This document shows, in pieces, positions 1 to 8,567 of a DNA stretch of 39,372 nt (positions are counted from its first letter, which is position 1; every line of letters starts with the position of its first letter). The notes under the pieces were generated by a model. It was given only the letters and a program-made list of their open reading frames with translations. It did no database searches and was not told the DNA's origin. Location of the stretch: positions 1-39,372 of the forward strand of contig CALKDR010000073.1 of NCBI GenBank assembly GCA_938084175.1. Direction: 5' to 3'. Made by a program: the position numbers and the translations under genes. This DNA is from an uncultured Campylobacterales bacterium. GTDB lineage: Bacteria; Campylobacterota; Campylobacteria; Campylobacterales; Arcobacteraceae.

Positions 1-2
1 CT

Positions 3-485
3 GCTTTTGAGAGATTTAAATTATTAGCTGATAAGAAAAAAGATATTGGTGATGATGATATTAGAATGTTAATTACTGATGAAGCATTAAATCAAGATAA
101 AACTTATGAGTTAGATGCATTACAAATTTCTGATTGTTCAAATGGAGTTCCAACTGCTGCAGTTGCTATTAAATTCCAAGATCAAATTATGAGAGATGCC
201 GCTATTGGTGATGGTACTATGGATGCAATCTTTAAAACTATTGATAGATTAACAGGTTACAATGGAGAGCTTAAAGATTATAAAGTTACTTCAGTATCTG
301 AAGGTAAAGATGCATTAGCTAAAGTTACAACTAGAGTTTCTTTTGATGATGAATCACCTGCATTTGTTGGACATGGTTTAAGTATTGATACTATGTTAGC
401 AACTGCAAAAGCATATTTAAGTGCTTTAAATTCTTATCTTTCTCAAAAAGAAAGATTATCTAAACAAACTTCTCACCAAATATAA
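3..485 (+). CDS. leuA: 2-isopropylmalate synthase, C-terminal part (partial)
   Basis: This is the 3' end of a gene that enters the window already open. The frame runs from base 3 ([15 protein letters not shown]...) to TAA at 483-485, and the first in-window ATG at 66 is internal. The visible ~160 residues match the C-terminal regulatory (leucine-binding LeuA dimer) domain: a helical linker, then a beta-rich stretch with the end [20 protein letters not shown], typical of LeuA. LeuA condenses acetyl-CoA and 2-oxoisovalerate in the first committed step of leucine synthesis and is normally inhibited by leucine through this domain. The catalytic TIM barrel is outside the window. A hairpin follows 4 bases after the stop. 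The family call rests on the C-terminal pattern alone. Confidence 0.85.
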   Translation, partial: AFERFKLLADKKKDIGDDDIRMLITDEALNQDKTYELDALQISDCSNGVPTAAVAIKFQDQIMRDAAIGDGTMDAIFKTIDRLTGYNGELKDYKVTSVSEGKDALAKVTTRVSFDDESPAFVGHGLSIDTMLATAKAYLSALNSYLSQKERLSKQTSHQI

Positions 486-489
486 AATC

Positions 490-514
490 GTAAAGCAGAT
501 AAGTTCTGCTTTAC
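490..514 (+). terminator. hairpin after leuA
   Basis: A perfect 10-bp stem (490-499 with 505-514) closes a 5-base loop directly after the leuA stop. There is no long T-run after it, so termination is likely but may be leaky. Confidence 0.6.
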
Positions 515-557
515 ATATAATAACTTGACATAAATCAACTTCTTATCTAAAAAACAC

Positions 558-563
558 TATAAT
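558..563 (+). promoter_or_regulatory. putative -10 (TATAAT) for the DUF1538 operon
   Basis: A consensus TATAAT lies 57 bases before the ATG at 621, and GGAGGA at 604-609 serves as ribosome binding site. No -35 is found at normal spacing; the TTGACA at 525-530 is 27 bases away, too far for a standard sigma-70 pair. Campylobacterota promoters often lack a clear -35. Confidence 0.5.
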
Positions 564-620
564 TAGCCTATTTAGTTAAATAAATAATAATTTAACATAA
601 CATGGAGGACATATAGTTAT

Positions 621-2621
621 ATGATGCAATTCAACTTCTTTTTAAAACTTTTAAAAGAATCTTTTAGGGATTTAATACCAATTATTGTTGTGATTTTATT
701 TTTCCAACTAGCAATTATCCAAGTTGTTCCAGATGGCTGGGTTAATACTGCAATTGGACTTGCTATTGTAGGTGTTGGTTTAGCAATATTTTTACAAGGT
801 TTGGAAATTGGAGTTTTTCCTGTGGGAGAAGGATTAGCAAGAGATTTTGCAAAATCTGGATGGACTACCTGGATTTTAATTTTTGGTTTTTTAATAGGTT
901 TTGGTACAACTATAGCAGAACCCGCCCTTGCTGTAATTGCAGATAAAGCAGCTTCCATTTCAAGTGGTAGAATTGATGCAACAACCCTTAGGTTTGTAGT
1001 AGCAGGTTCTGTTGGTTTTGCTATTTTATTGGGTGTATTTAGAATTATAAAAGGTCATGCTATTCACTATTATATTATTAGTGGATATTTAATTGTTGTA
1101 ACAATTACTTTTTTTGCACCTCCTGAAATTATTGGACTATCATATGATTTAGGTGGAGTTACAACCTCTACAGTAACAGTGCCTTTAGTTGCAGCTCTTG
1201 GTATTGGACTAGCATCAAATATTAAGGGTAGAAATCCTGTAATTGATGGTTTTGGTCTTATTGCTTTTGCTTCTTTAACTCCAATGATTTTTGTTCAAAT
1301 TTATGGAATTGCAGTTTATAACTTAGTTGATGCAAAAGATGTTGCTAGTGTAATTGTTCAAGCTACAGTTTCTTCTCCTACTGATATAACTTTTCAATCA
1401 GTTTTATATGGAATATTAGCTGTAATTAAAGATGTTATTCCTATTATGGCAATTATTCTTTTCTTCCAATACGTAGTATTAAAAAAACCTATTCAAAACC
1501 TTAAAACAGTTATTTTAGGTTTTGGTCTTGTAATTATTGGTTTATATGCATTTATTCTTGGACTTGAAATGGGTCTATTCTCACTTGGTGAGACAATGGC
1601 TTATCAGTTAACTAAAAGAGATTCTGTTTTTGTTATTTATGCCTTTGCTTTTGCAATTGGATTTTCAACTACAATGGCAGAACCTGCACTTATGGCAATT
1701 GCTAAAAAAGCAAAAGATATTTCTGATGGTAAAATCAATGACTTTGCATTAAGATTATTTGTGGCTGTTGGTGTTGCTATTGGTATTGCTTTAGGAGCTT
1801 TTAGAATTATTGATGGTGGACATATTCACTATTATATTATTGTGGGATACTTAGTTGTAATTATTCTTACATTTATCGCTCCAAAATATATTATTCCAAT
1901 TGCATATGATTCAGGTGGAGTTACAACTTCAACTGTAACGGTTCCTTTAGTAGCAGCTCTTGGTATTGGACTTGCAACTAATATTGAAGGTAGGTCTCCT
2001 TTAATTGATGGTTTTGGTCTTATTGCTTTTGCATCACTTTTCCCAATGATAACTGTAATGTTATATGGAATTTTAACTGAGAAGTTTGGAGTTAAATCAG
2101 ATACTCAAATTGAAGAAGAAGATTTACTTCATGATAATTTAGCTGATGCAGAAAATATGGAGTTAGCAACTGTTAATATTGATGGCTCAAGTACTAGACA
2201 CTCTTTATCTTTAGAATTTTCAGCTGTTGTTGTTATTGTTCCTGTTGATAAAAAACTTGATGCAATCCAAGCTGCTCATAAAGCAGGAGCTTCTGGAGTT
2301 ACTGTTTTAAGAGCTGATGGAATAGGACTTGAAGAAATGGCTAATTTTTATAGAACATCATTTGAGGCTAATGATACTTTATTATTATTCTTACTTCCAA
2401 AATATTTAGTGAATGATGTTGTAAAACAAATAATTCATTCTTTACATATTACAACAAGTGGTAAAGGAATTGCTTTTGCTTTCCCATTAACACATATGAA
2501 AGGTGTATCTTTATCAAAAGAAGATGTTTTTAAAGAACAGTCTTATCAAGTAAATTTAAATAAAGAAGAAAAAGTAGATAAAAATGAAACAAATACAAAA
2601 CCTTCAAGAAGCACTAAATAG
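621..2621 (+). CDS. DUF1538 double-repeat membrane protein with PII-like C-terminal domain
   Basis: An integral membrane protein of 666 residues built from two homologous DUF1538 halves (about 1-240 and 260-480). Each half repeats the same landmarks: a GLEIGVFPVGE/GLEMGLFSLGE helix, FGTTIAEPAL/FSTTMAEPAL, a HYYII segment, GGVTTSTVTVPLVAALGIGLA, and a DGFGLIAFASL end. A charged linker follows (about 490-530), then a ferredoxin-like PII/GlnB-type domain (about 530-625; AVVVIVPVDKKLDAIQAAHK onward). DUF1538 pairs (UmpAB of Halomonas) have been reported as monovalent cation/proton antiporters; here both halves sit in one chain with an added PII-like sensor, so regulated ion transport is a reasonable inference, not a demonstrated role. 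ATG 621 is followed by ATG 624; GGAGGA upstream supports either. It opens a tight four-gene run. Confidence 0.8.
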   Translation: MMQFNFFLKLLKESFRDLIPIIVVILFFQLAIIQVVPDGWVNTAIGLAIVGVGLAIFLQGLEIGVFPVGEGLARDFAKSGWTTWILIFGFLIGFGTTIAEPALAVIADKAASISSGRIDATTLRFVVAGSVGFAILLGVFRIIKGHAIHYYIISGYLIVVTITFFAPPEIIGLSYDLGGVTTSTVTVPLVAALGIGLASNIKGRNPVIDGFGLIAFASLTPMIFVQIYGIAVYNLVDAKDVASVIVQATVSSPTDITFQSVLYGILAVIKDVIPIMAIILFFQYVVLKKPIQNLKTVILGFGLVIIGLYAFILGLEMGLFSLGETMAYQLTKRDSVFVIYAFAFAIGFSTTMAEPALMAIAKKAKDISDGKINDFALRLFVAVGVAIGIALGAFRIIDGGHIHYYIIVGYLVVIILTFIAPKYIIPIAYDSGGVTTSTVTVPLVAALGIGLATNIEGRSPLIDGFGLIAFASLFPMITVMLYGILTEKFGVKSDTQIEEEDLLHDNLADAENMELATVNIDGSSTRHSLSLEFSAVVVIVPVDKKLDAIQAAHKAGASGVTVLRADGIGLEEMANFYRTSFEANDTLLLFLLPKYLVNDVVKQIIHSLHITTSGKGIAFAFPLTHMKGVSLSKEDVFKEQSYQVNLNKEEKVDKNETNTKPSRSTK

Positions 2622-2913
2622 TATTAATACAGGTAATCCTGTATTAATATATTTCTCAGGAGAAAATTGTTCTGTATGTAAAGTACTTAAACCTAAAATT
2701 GAAGAAGGAATTAAAAACAATTTTCCTTTATTTGAAACTTACGAGGTACAAACTGATATACATAAAGAAATCACAAGTCATTTTACGGTATTTTCTATAC
2801 CTACAATGTTGGTTTTTTTTGATAAAAAAGAGTTCTTTAGAAAAGGACGAAATATTTCTGTTTCTATGTTTATAGAAGAGTTAAAAAGACCGTATAATTT
2901 AATGACAAAGTAA
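2584..2913 (+). CDS. thioredoxin-family protein
   Basis: A 109-residue thioredoxin-fold protein. The redox motif is Cys29-Ser-Val-Cys32 in the expected place after the first beta strand (VLIYFSGENCSVCK), and FSIPT supplies the conserved cis-proline. No signal peptide is visible, so it should act in the cytoplasm as a disulfide reductase or redox carrier. CSVC differs from the CGPC of housekeeping thioredoxin, suggesting a dedicated partner. It overlaps the 3' end of the DUF1538 gene by 38 bases in another frame, so translation is probably coupled. It is followed without a gap by a haem-binding protein gene; a link between the two is suggested by position only. Confidence 0.8.
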   Translation: MKQIQNLQEALNSINTGNPVLIYFSGENCSVCKVLKPKIEEGIKNNFPLFETYEVQTDIHKEITSHFTVFSIPTMLVFFDKKEFFRKGRNISVSMFIEELKRPYNLMTK

Positions 2914-2919
2914 GTGAAA

Positions 2920-3339
2920 ATGAAAAGAACATTATTAATTTTTTTAATTGTATTTTTATTAATGCAGTTTATTAGGTTTGAACAAAATAATTTTGCTGTT
3001 GAAATAAAAGACGAAATAAAAGCACCATTAGAAGTGATGAATATTTTGAAAAAATCATGTTATGATTGCCATTCAAATGAAGTTAAATGGCCTTGGTACT
3101 CTCAAATAGCTCCAATGTCTTGGACAATTAATTCACATGTTAAAAATGGAAGAAAATGGCTAAATTTTTCAACATGGGAAAATTATACAGAAGAAGAAAA
3201 AGCTAAAAAGTTAAAAGGTATATATAGAACTGCATATGCAATAATGCCACTACCTACATATATTTGGTTACATAAAGAAGCTGATTTAACAAGAGAAGAA
3301 AGAAGTTTACTAAGAGAATGGACTGGAGTTAGAAAGTAA
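2920..3339 (+). CDS. exported haem-binding domain protein (CxxCH)
   Basis: A small protein with an N-terminal hydrophobic signal/anchor (residues about 4-18) and a c-type haem motif C47-Y-D-C50-H51, followed by SNEVKWPWYSQIAPMSW. This matches the Haem_bd family of periplasmic proteins. A downstream Met in AIMPLPTYIWLH is a candidate second axial ligand. It would carry one covalent haem in the periplasm; the partner is unknown. The start is uncertain: GTG at 2914 directly abuts the previous stop and is in frame, while ATG at 2920 gives a more usual signal peptide beginning MKRTLL. Neither has a strong ribosome binding site, as expected for coupled translation. The MutS gene begins two bases after its stop. 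Confidence 0.75.
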   Translation: MKRTLLIFLIVFLLMQFIRFEQNNFAVEIKDEIKAPLEVMNILKKSCYDCHSNEVKWPWYSQIAPMSWTINSHVKNGRKWLNFSTWENYTEEEKAKKLKGIYRTAYAIMPLPTYIWLHKEADLTREERSLLREWTGVRK

Positions 3340-3340
3340 A

Positions 3341-6301
3341 GTGAGAGAAGAAGTAGCTGAAATTTTAAGTGATAAAAAAACACTTTTAACAATTACATAT
3401 TTTAAATTACAAAGATTATTTGAAAAAAAGTATGGGAAAAATACGGTAGTTCTTATGGAAATAGGAACATTTTTTGAAGTTTATGAAGTTAATAATGATG
3501 AAGAACAAATAGGAAAAGCAAAAGAAATTGCTGAACTTTTAAATATTCAATTAACTAGAAAAAATAAAACCATTTTAGAAAATTCACCTACAAATCCTAT
3601 TATGGCAGGTGTTCCTGCAATTTCTTTAGAAAAGCACTTAGCAAGAATAATTTCTGAACAAAAATACACAGTAGTTTTAATAAAACAAAAAGGTGTTCCA
3701 CCTAATGTCTCTAGATATTTAGACACAGTTGTAAGTCCTGGTACAAATTTTGATTTTGTTTTAAATCAAGACGAAAATAATATCACTTCTATTTTGATAG
3801 ATCAAATAAGAGGTATTTATTTATTAGGTTATTCGGCTATTGATGTAACAACTGGAAAGTGTTATTATAATGAAGTTCACGGAACTAGTGAAGATAAGTT
3901 TTTTGCATTAGATGAGGTATTCAATTATATGAATATGCATAAAACAAATGAAGTTGTAATTACCTTTGCTGATAAAAATATAAATCAAAAAGAGGTAATT
4001 GATTACTTAGAATTATCTCTAAAAACTTTTCATATAGCTTCTTTTAGACCAAAAATTTCTTATCAAAATGAACTATTTAAAAATGTATTTAATATTCAAT
4101 CTTTATTAACTGCAATTGAACATTTAGATATGGAAAGAGTTCCTTTAAGTACTGAATCACTTTGTGTTTTAATAGATTTTGTAATAGGTCATGACTCAAA
4201 TATTATCCAAAAACTTTCACTTCCTTCAAAACTTGATATTAGTAAGTATATTTACTTAGGAAATAATGCAATTGAGCAATTAAATATAATTGAAACCTCG
4301 CATAATCCAAGTTTGATTAAACTAATAAATAATACTTCAACTGCAATGGGAAAAAGACTTTTAAAAGAGAGACTAACACATCCTGTTAAAGATCCAAAAG
4401 AGTTATTAAGAAGATATGCATTATCAAAAGAATTATTTGATTATCATGCACCTATTGAGCATGAGTTAGCAAATATTTATGATATTGAAAGATTAACAAG
4501 AAGAATTAAATTAAACAGATTACATCCTTTTGAGTTAAATTATTTATATGATTCACTACTTAGTATCAAAGAAGTTGTAAGTTTTATGGAAAATTACAAG
4601 TTTATTAAAGCTCCTTGTTCAAGTAGTGAATTAGAACAATTTATTCAATCAATTGATTCAACATTTAATTTATCAATTTGCGGTAAATATATGCTAAAAG
4701 ATGTTGAAGGAAATATGGTTAATGATGGAATTAATACTCAAATTGATGACTTAAATATTCAAAATGATATTTTATACTCAAAGCTAGAGCTTTTAAGAAC
4801 ACATATTTTAGGTTTTTTAAATGCAAGTGAAGATTCTAATTATGTTGGAGTTAATAGACTTGATAAAGAAGGTTTCTTTTTAAGTCTAACAAAAAATAGA
4901 TTTAATTTAATAAAAGAAAAACTACTTAATTCTCATATAATAATGGATGATGAATTATTATTATTTAAAGATTTTAATATAAAAATACAAACTACATCTG
5001 TAAAAATATCTTGTAATTTTACAGAAAAAATATCAGATAAATATGTGCATAATTTAAGAAAAATCATTGAACTAAACAAATTAGTATTTAAAGAAAAAAT
5101 ATCTGAGTTTGAAAAGAAATTTGCATTTTTATTAGAAGAATTAGTTCAATTTATAGCTGAAGTTGACTTAACAGTATCAAACATTAAAACAGCTAAGAAA
5201 TACAACTATGTTTGCCCTAAAATTGTAAAAACAAAAGATGATGAGAACTTTATAGAACTTATTGATTTAAGACATCCTATAATTGAAGCAAACGAAGAGC
5301 AGGGTATTTATGTACCAAATGATATTATTTTAGGTGAACTTAGTCTGGCATCTAAAGAGTACAAAAATAATGTGATTATTAAAAACTCAAATCCTATAAA
5401 TATGAACAATAATAAAATGCATGGTGTTTTATTATACGGAATTAACTCATCAGGAAAATCCTCGCTTATGAAAGCAATTGGAATTGCTGTAATCCTTGCT
5501 CAGGCAGGTTTTTATGTACCTGCTAAATCTATGAGATTTTCAATTTTTGATGCTGTTTATACAAGAATTTCTGGGGCTGATAATATTGCAAAAGGTTTAT
5601 CATCTTTTGCAGTTGAAATGCTTGAGCTTAAAAATATATTCAATCGTGCAACAAAAAAATCTCTAATATTAGGAGATGAAATATCTCATAGTACTGAAAC
5701 AATGAGTGGTTTATCAATAGTAGCAAGCTCAATTTTAAAGCTTTCAAAACTTGAGTCAATTTTTGTTTTTGCAACTCACTTACACCAATTACCAGAAATT
5801 GAAGACATTGAAAAACTTAAAAATATTATTGCACTTCATTTATCTGTTATGTACAATACAGATGATGATAAACTTATCTTTGATAGAAAGCTAGCTTACG
5901 GTAGTGGTTCTTCTATGTATGGATTAGAGTATGCAAAATCACTTCATATGGATAAAGAGTTTTTATCTGTTGCAAATGATATTAGAAAAAAACTTACTGA
6001 TGATTATGATTCTATTGAAAGATTAAGTATGCGTAAAACTTCTAAGTATAATAAAAATGTTTATGCTTCTTCTTGTGTTATATGTGGACGTGCTTGTGAT
6101 GATGTACACCATATAAAAGAACAAGCAAGAGCTAATAAAGATGGCTTTATAGAGCATATAAATGCCAACCATAAATATAATCTAATTCCCTTATGTAAAG
6201 AGCATCACAAGCAAGTACACGATGGAACAATTAATGTTAATGGTTTTGTATCAACTTCAAAAGGTTTAGAACTTCATTATACTAATTCAGAAATGAAATA
6301 G
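3341..6301 (+). CDS. MutS7-type mismatch-recognition ATPase with C-terminal HNH nuclease domain
   Basis: A 986-residue MutS homologue. The N-terminal mismatch-binding domain is present with the Phe-x-Glu reading motif (F44-F-E46 in IGTFFEVYEV). Connector, lever and clamp domains follow (about 130-640). The ATPase has Walker A GINSSGKSS (near 700) and Walker B ILGDE (near 776), then the STETMSG region and a conserved ATHLHQLPE. The last ~75 residues are an HNH-type zinc nuclease: CVIC...DVHHIKEQ...NLIPLCKEHHKQVH (about 912-955). This MutS+HNH design is the MutS7 lineage known from some Campylobacterota, giant viruses and octocoral mitochondria, proposed to be a self-contained repair enzyme that needs no MutL/MutH. 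The start is GTG at 3341, two bases after the haem protein gene. All key motifs are intact. Confidence 0.92.
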   Translation: MREEVAEILSDKKTLLTITYFKLQRLFEKKYGKNTVVLMEIGTFFEVYEVNNDEEQIGKAKEIAELLNIQLTRKNKTILENSPTNPIMAGVPAISLEKHLARIISEQKYTVVLIKQKGVPPNVSRYLDTVVSPGTNFDFVLNQDENNITSILIDQIRGIYLLGYSAIDVTTGKCYYNEVHGTSEDKFFALDEVFNYMNMHKTNEVVITFADKNINQKEVIDYLELSLKTFHIASFRPKISYQNELFKNVFNIQSLLTAIEHLDMERVPLSTESLCVLIDFVIGHDSNIIQKLSLPSKLDISKYIYLGNNAIEQLNIIETSHNPSLIKLINNTSTAMGKRLLKERLTHPVKDPKELLRRYALSKELFDYHAPIEHELANIYDIERLTRRIKLNRLHPFELNYLYDSLLSIKEVVSFMENYKFIKAPCSSSELEQFIQSIDSTFNLSICGKYMLKDVEGNMVNDGINTQIDDLNIQNDILYSKLELLRTHILGFLNASEDSNYVGVNRLDKEGFFLSLTKNRFNLIKEKLLNSHIIMDDELLLFKDFNIKIQTTSVKISCNFTEKISDKYVHNLRKIIELNKLVFKEKISEFEKKFAFLLEELVQFIAEVDLTVSNIKTAKKYNYVCPKIVKTKDDENFIELIDLRHPIIEANEEQGIYVPNDIILGELSLASKEYKNNVIIKNSNPINMNNNKMHGVLLYGINSSGKSSLMKAIGIAVILAQAGFYVPAKSMRFSIFDAVYTRISGADNIAKGLSSFAVEMLELKNIFNRATKKSLILGDEISHSTETMSGLSIVASSILKLSKLESIFVFATHLHQLPEIEDIEKLKNIIALHLSVMYNTDDDKLIFDRKLAYGSGSSMYGLEYAKSLHMDKEFLSVANDIRKKLTDDYDSIERLSMRKTSKYNKNVYASSCVICGRACDDVHHIKEQARANKDGFIEHINANHKYNLIPLCKEHHKQVHDGTINVNGFVSTSKGLELHYTNSEMK

Positions 6302-6329
6302 TATTTGAAGTTTTTTTAATTTCGCTTTT

Positions 6330-7014
6330 TTACTCTTTCATTTCTACATCAAAGTATTTAACTAAAACCTGATTCATTTCAGCATATACAATAGGTTTTG
6401 CAATATGCATATCCATTCCTGCTTCTATAGATTTATCTATATCTTTTGCCATAACTCCAGCACTTAGAGCGATAATTGGTGTTTTATTATTTACTTGTCT
6501 TATCTGTCTTGTTGCTTCATACCCATCCATTACAGGCATTTGTATATCCATGAAAATAATATCATATTCATTTGTTTTTGTTTTATCTACAGCTTCTTTT
6601 CCATTATTTGCATGTTCAGTTTCAAAACCAATTTGTTTTAATATTTGAGATATAACCATTGTATTTATTTCATCATCTTCTACAAAAAGTGCTTTTTTCT
6701 TTTTAATTAAATTATTGACTGTAAAGAAAATTCTTCTTCAAATAATTTTATATTTCCTGTTGAAAAAGCTGAATAATCAAGTATATCATTCACGACATTA
6801 CTAAGAATAGAAGAAGATTATTTTGTAACATTTAATTGTTCTTTTTGTTTTTCACTTACATTAGTAAAAGCCACTTTAATAATAGGATTTTTCTTTAAGT
6901 ATTCTTTTTCTTTTAAAGTAAGATTCAAGTCTTCATAAGTATTGAGGTAGGTCTTTTATTTTCACTTGCGAAACATAAAAAGATAAATATAGATAGTATT
7001 AATAAGTGTTTCAT
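6330..7014 (-). pseudogene. decayed BvgS-like hybrid sensor histidine kinase
   Basis: Reading from 7014 downward: an AAGGA site, ATG and a good signal peptide (MKHLLILSIFIFLCFA) end at TGA after 29 codons. In another frame the text continues as KEKEYLKKNPIIKVAF, the usual entry of an SBP_bac_3 sensor domain in BvgS-like kinases. The rest of that domain is missing and the sequence jumps to SEKQKEQLNVTK, a TAA stop, then SSSILSNVVNDILDYS, the end of a HisKA domain. After EEEFSLQSII another stop and frame change occur, and the whole HATPase is absent. The gene ends with an almost complete receiver domain (ALFVEDDEIN...IIFMDIQMPVMDGYEAT...KP; open from ATG 6659). So at least two large deletions, one in-frame stop and frameshifts are visible. 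The receiver alone might be expressed, but it has no start with a clear ribosome site. Confidence 0.85.
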
Positions 7015-7039
7015 TGTAATTCCTTATAAGAATTTAAAA

Positions 7040-7207
7040 CTAGTTATTTTTCTCATTTCTTCTTCTTTTTTCTTTTAATATATTTCTAATCATTAAAGAG
7101 ATGAAAAATAAAGTAATAAATATATTAATATAAAAACCTTGCATATTTCCATCTTGAAAAAATGTATACGCAAGGCCTGCAAATATTATTGAAATAATAG
7201 GGCACAT
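7040..7207 (-). CDS. small membrane protein, 55 aa, overlapping the hisA stop
   Basis: A 55-codon frame whose ATG overlaps the hisA stop codon (TAATG), ending in TAG at 7040-7042. It encodes a hydrophobic protein with two possible membrane segments (about 3-17 and 26-42) and a very basic tail with KEKRRR. The overlap implies translational coupling with hisA. I do not recognise a family. Its length and composition look like a real small membrane protein, but a chance frame cannot be excluded. Confidence 0.5.
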   Translation of the reverse strand: MCPIISIIFAGLAYTFFQDGNMQGFYINIFITLFFISLMIRNILKEKRRRNEKNN

Positions 7208-7914
7208 TAAAGAGCCTTAAATCCTTCTTCTAAATCAAGTGAACCTTCATAAAATGCTTTTCCAACAATTACTCCAGCTATATTTCCATTTGCCTTACAG
7301 TTAATAATATCATTGATATCTTTGACTCCACCAGATGCAATAGTATCAACACCAGATGCTTTTGCAATTGATTCTGTAAATTCAACATTAACCCCACATA
7401 ACATTCCATCTTTTGAAATATCTGTACAAATAATAGCTTCAACACCTGCATTTGCAAATTCACGAGCAAGAGTTGTAGCTTCCATAGTTGAAACTTCAGC
7501 CCAACCTTCAACAGCAACCATTCCATTCATTGCATCAATTCCAACAGCAATTGGGTATTTACTCGCCATATCTTTTACAAACTGAGGATTTTTAACTGCA
7601 ATTGAACCAAGGATTAATCTATCAACTCCAAGTTCCATATACATTTTGATAGTTTCTTCATCTCTAATTCCACCACCAAGTTCTATTTTTAAATTACAAT
7701 TTTCTCTAATTTTTCTAATTTGTTCTAGGTTTGCTGGTTCCCCTGCAAAAGCACCATTTAAATCCACTATATGAAGCCACTTAGATCCTAACTCTTCAAA
7801 TCTTTTTGCAACCATCCAAGGCTCATCTGAATAGATTTTTGCACTTTCCATTAAACCTTTACTAAGTCTTACTGCTTTTCCATCTTTTAAATCAATCGCT
7901 GGTAAAATATCCAT
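7207..7914 (-). CDS. hisA: phosphoribosylformimino-5-aminoimidazole carboxamide ribotide isomerase
   Basis: A 235-residue (beta/alpha)8 barrel that catalyses the fourth step of histidine synthesis, opening the ProFAR ribose to PRFAR. Diagnostic features are the N-terminal [13 protein letters not shown] with catalytic Asp8, the first phosphate site ELGGGIRD, a mid-barrel VGIDAMNG with the second catalytic Asp, and C-terminal ASGGVKDI and [10 protein letters not shown] phosphate loops. Length is normal. It lies 18 bases after hisH, whose complex with HisF uses its product. hisF is not in the window. Confidence 0.95.
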   Translation of the reverse strand: MDILPAIDLKDGKAVRLSKGLMESAKIYSDEPWMVAKRFEELGSKWLHIVDLNGAFAGEPANLEQIRKIRENCNLKIELGGGIRDEETIKMYMELGVDRLILGSIAVKNPQFVKDMASKYPIAVGIDAMNGMVAVEGWAEVSTMEATTLAREFANAGVEAIICTDISKDGMLCGVNVEFTESIAKASGVDTIASGGVKDINDIINCKANGNIAGVIVGKAFYEGSLDLEEGFKAL

Positions 7915-7932
7915 TATCTGTTATTCCTCTTT

Positions 7933-8538
7933 TTATATCTTCATAAAGTTTTGTAAAATTTTTAGTCCATTATCATGTGACTTTTCAGGATGTGGTTGAA
8001 AACCGTAAATATTATCTTTGTTAACAGCACTTACAAAATCGTATCCATAAGAAGTTTTTCCAATAATATTTTCTTCTTTTGTAATTGCATGGTATGAGTG
8101 TACAAAATAAAGGTAAGGATTTTCTAAACCTTCAAAAAGTGCATGATCCTTGTTTTGGATTGTATTCCATCCCATATGAGGAATTTTAATATCTTCATGC
8201 ATTTTTGTTTTATCAAATTTAATAACTTCACCATCAATTAGACCAAGACCATCCGTATGTCCAAACTCTTGCGAACTTTCAAATAAAAGTTGCATTCCTA
8301 AACAAATACCAATCATTGGTTTTCCACTTTTTGAAAACTCATGAATTGCGCTGTTCATTCCTGTATCATTTAAATGTTGCATAGCATCTTTATATGCTCC
8401 AACACCTGGCAGTATTATTCTGTCAAAGTTTTTTAAATCATTTGGATCTTTAATAATTGTAGCTTTCGCATCTAATAAATGACAAGCATTGTAAACACTT
8501 GCTAAGTTTCCCATATTATAATCAATAATTCCTATCAC
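7933..8538 (-). CDS. hisH: imidazole glycerol phosphate synthase, glutaminase subunit
   Basis: A class I glutamine amidotransferase that supplies ammonia to HisF. The catalytic triad is visible: Cys79 in GICLGMQ and His183/Glu185 in FQPHPEKS. The N-terminus VIGIIDYNMGNL is typical. An open frame extends to an ATG at 8562, but the GTG at 8538 is preferred: it has AAAGGG at the right distance and gives the standard start (M)IGIIDYNMGN. The preferred product has 201 residues, the usual HisH length. It is followed by hisA and preceded by the comF-like gene, all in one direction. Confidence 0.92.
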   Translation of the reverse strand: MIGIIDYNMGNLASVYNACHLLDAKATIIKDPNDLKNFDRIILPGVGAYKDAMQHLNDTGMNSAIHEFSKSGKPMIGICLGMQLLFESSQEFGHTDGLGLIDGEVIKFDKTKMHEDIKIPHMGWNTIQNKDHALFEGLENPYLYFVHSYHAITKEENIIGKTSYGYDFVSAVNKDNIYGFQPHPEKSHDNGLKILQNFMKI

Positions 8539-8567
8539 ATTAATCCCTTTATTAAAACGCAATTATA

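Noticed and set aside
525-563. TTGACA as a -35 for the TATAAT at 558
   Set aside because: The 27-base spacing is far beyond the 16-18 of a sigma-70 promoter.
5990-6301. HNH domain of MutS as an inserted homing endonuclease or intein
   Set aside because: It lies at the extreme C-terminus after a complete ATPase domain, as in all MutS7 proteins; there are no splice motifs.
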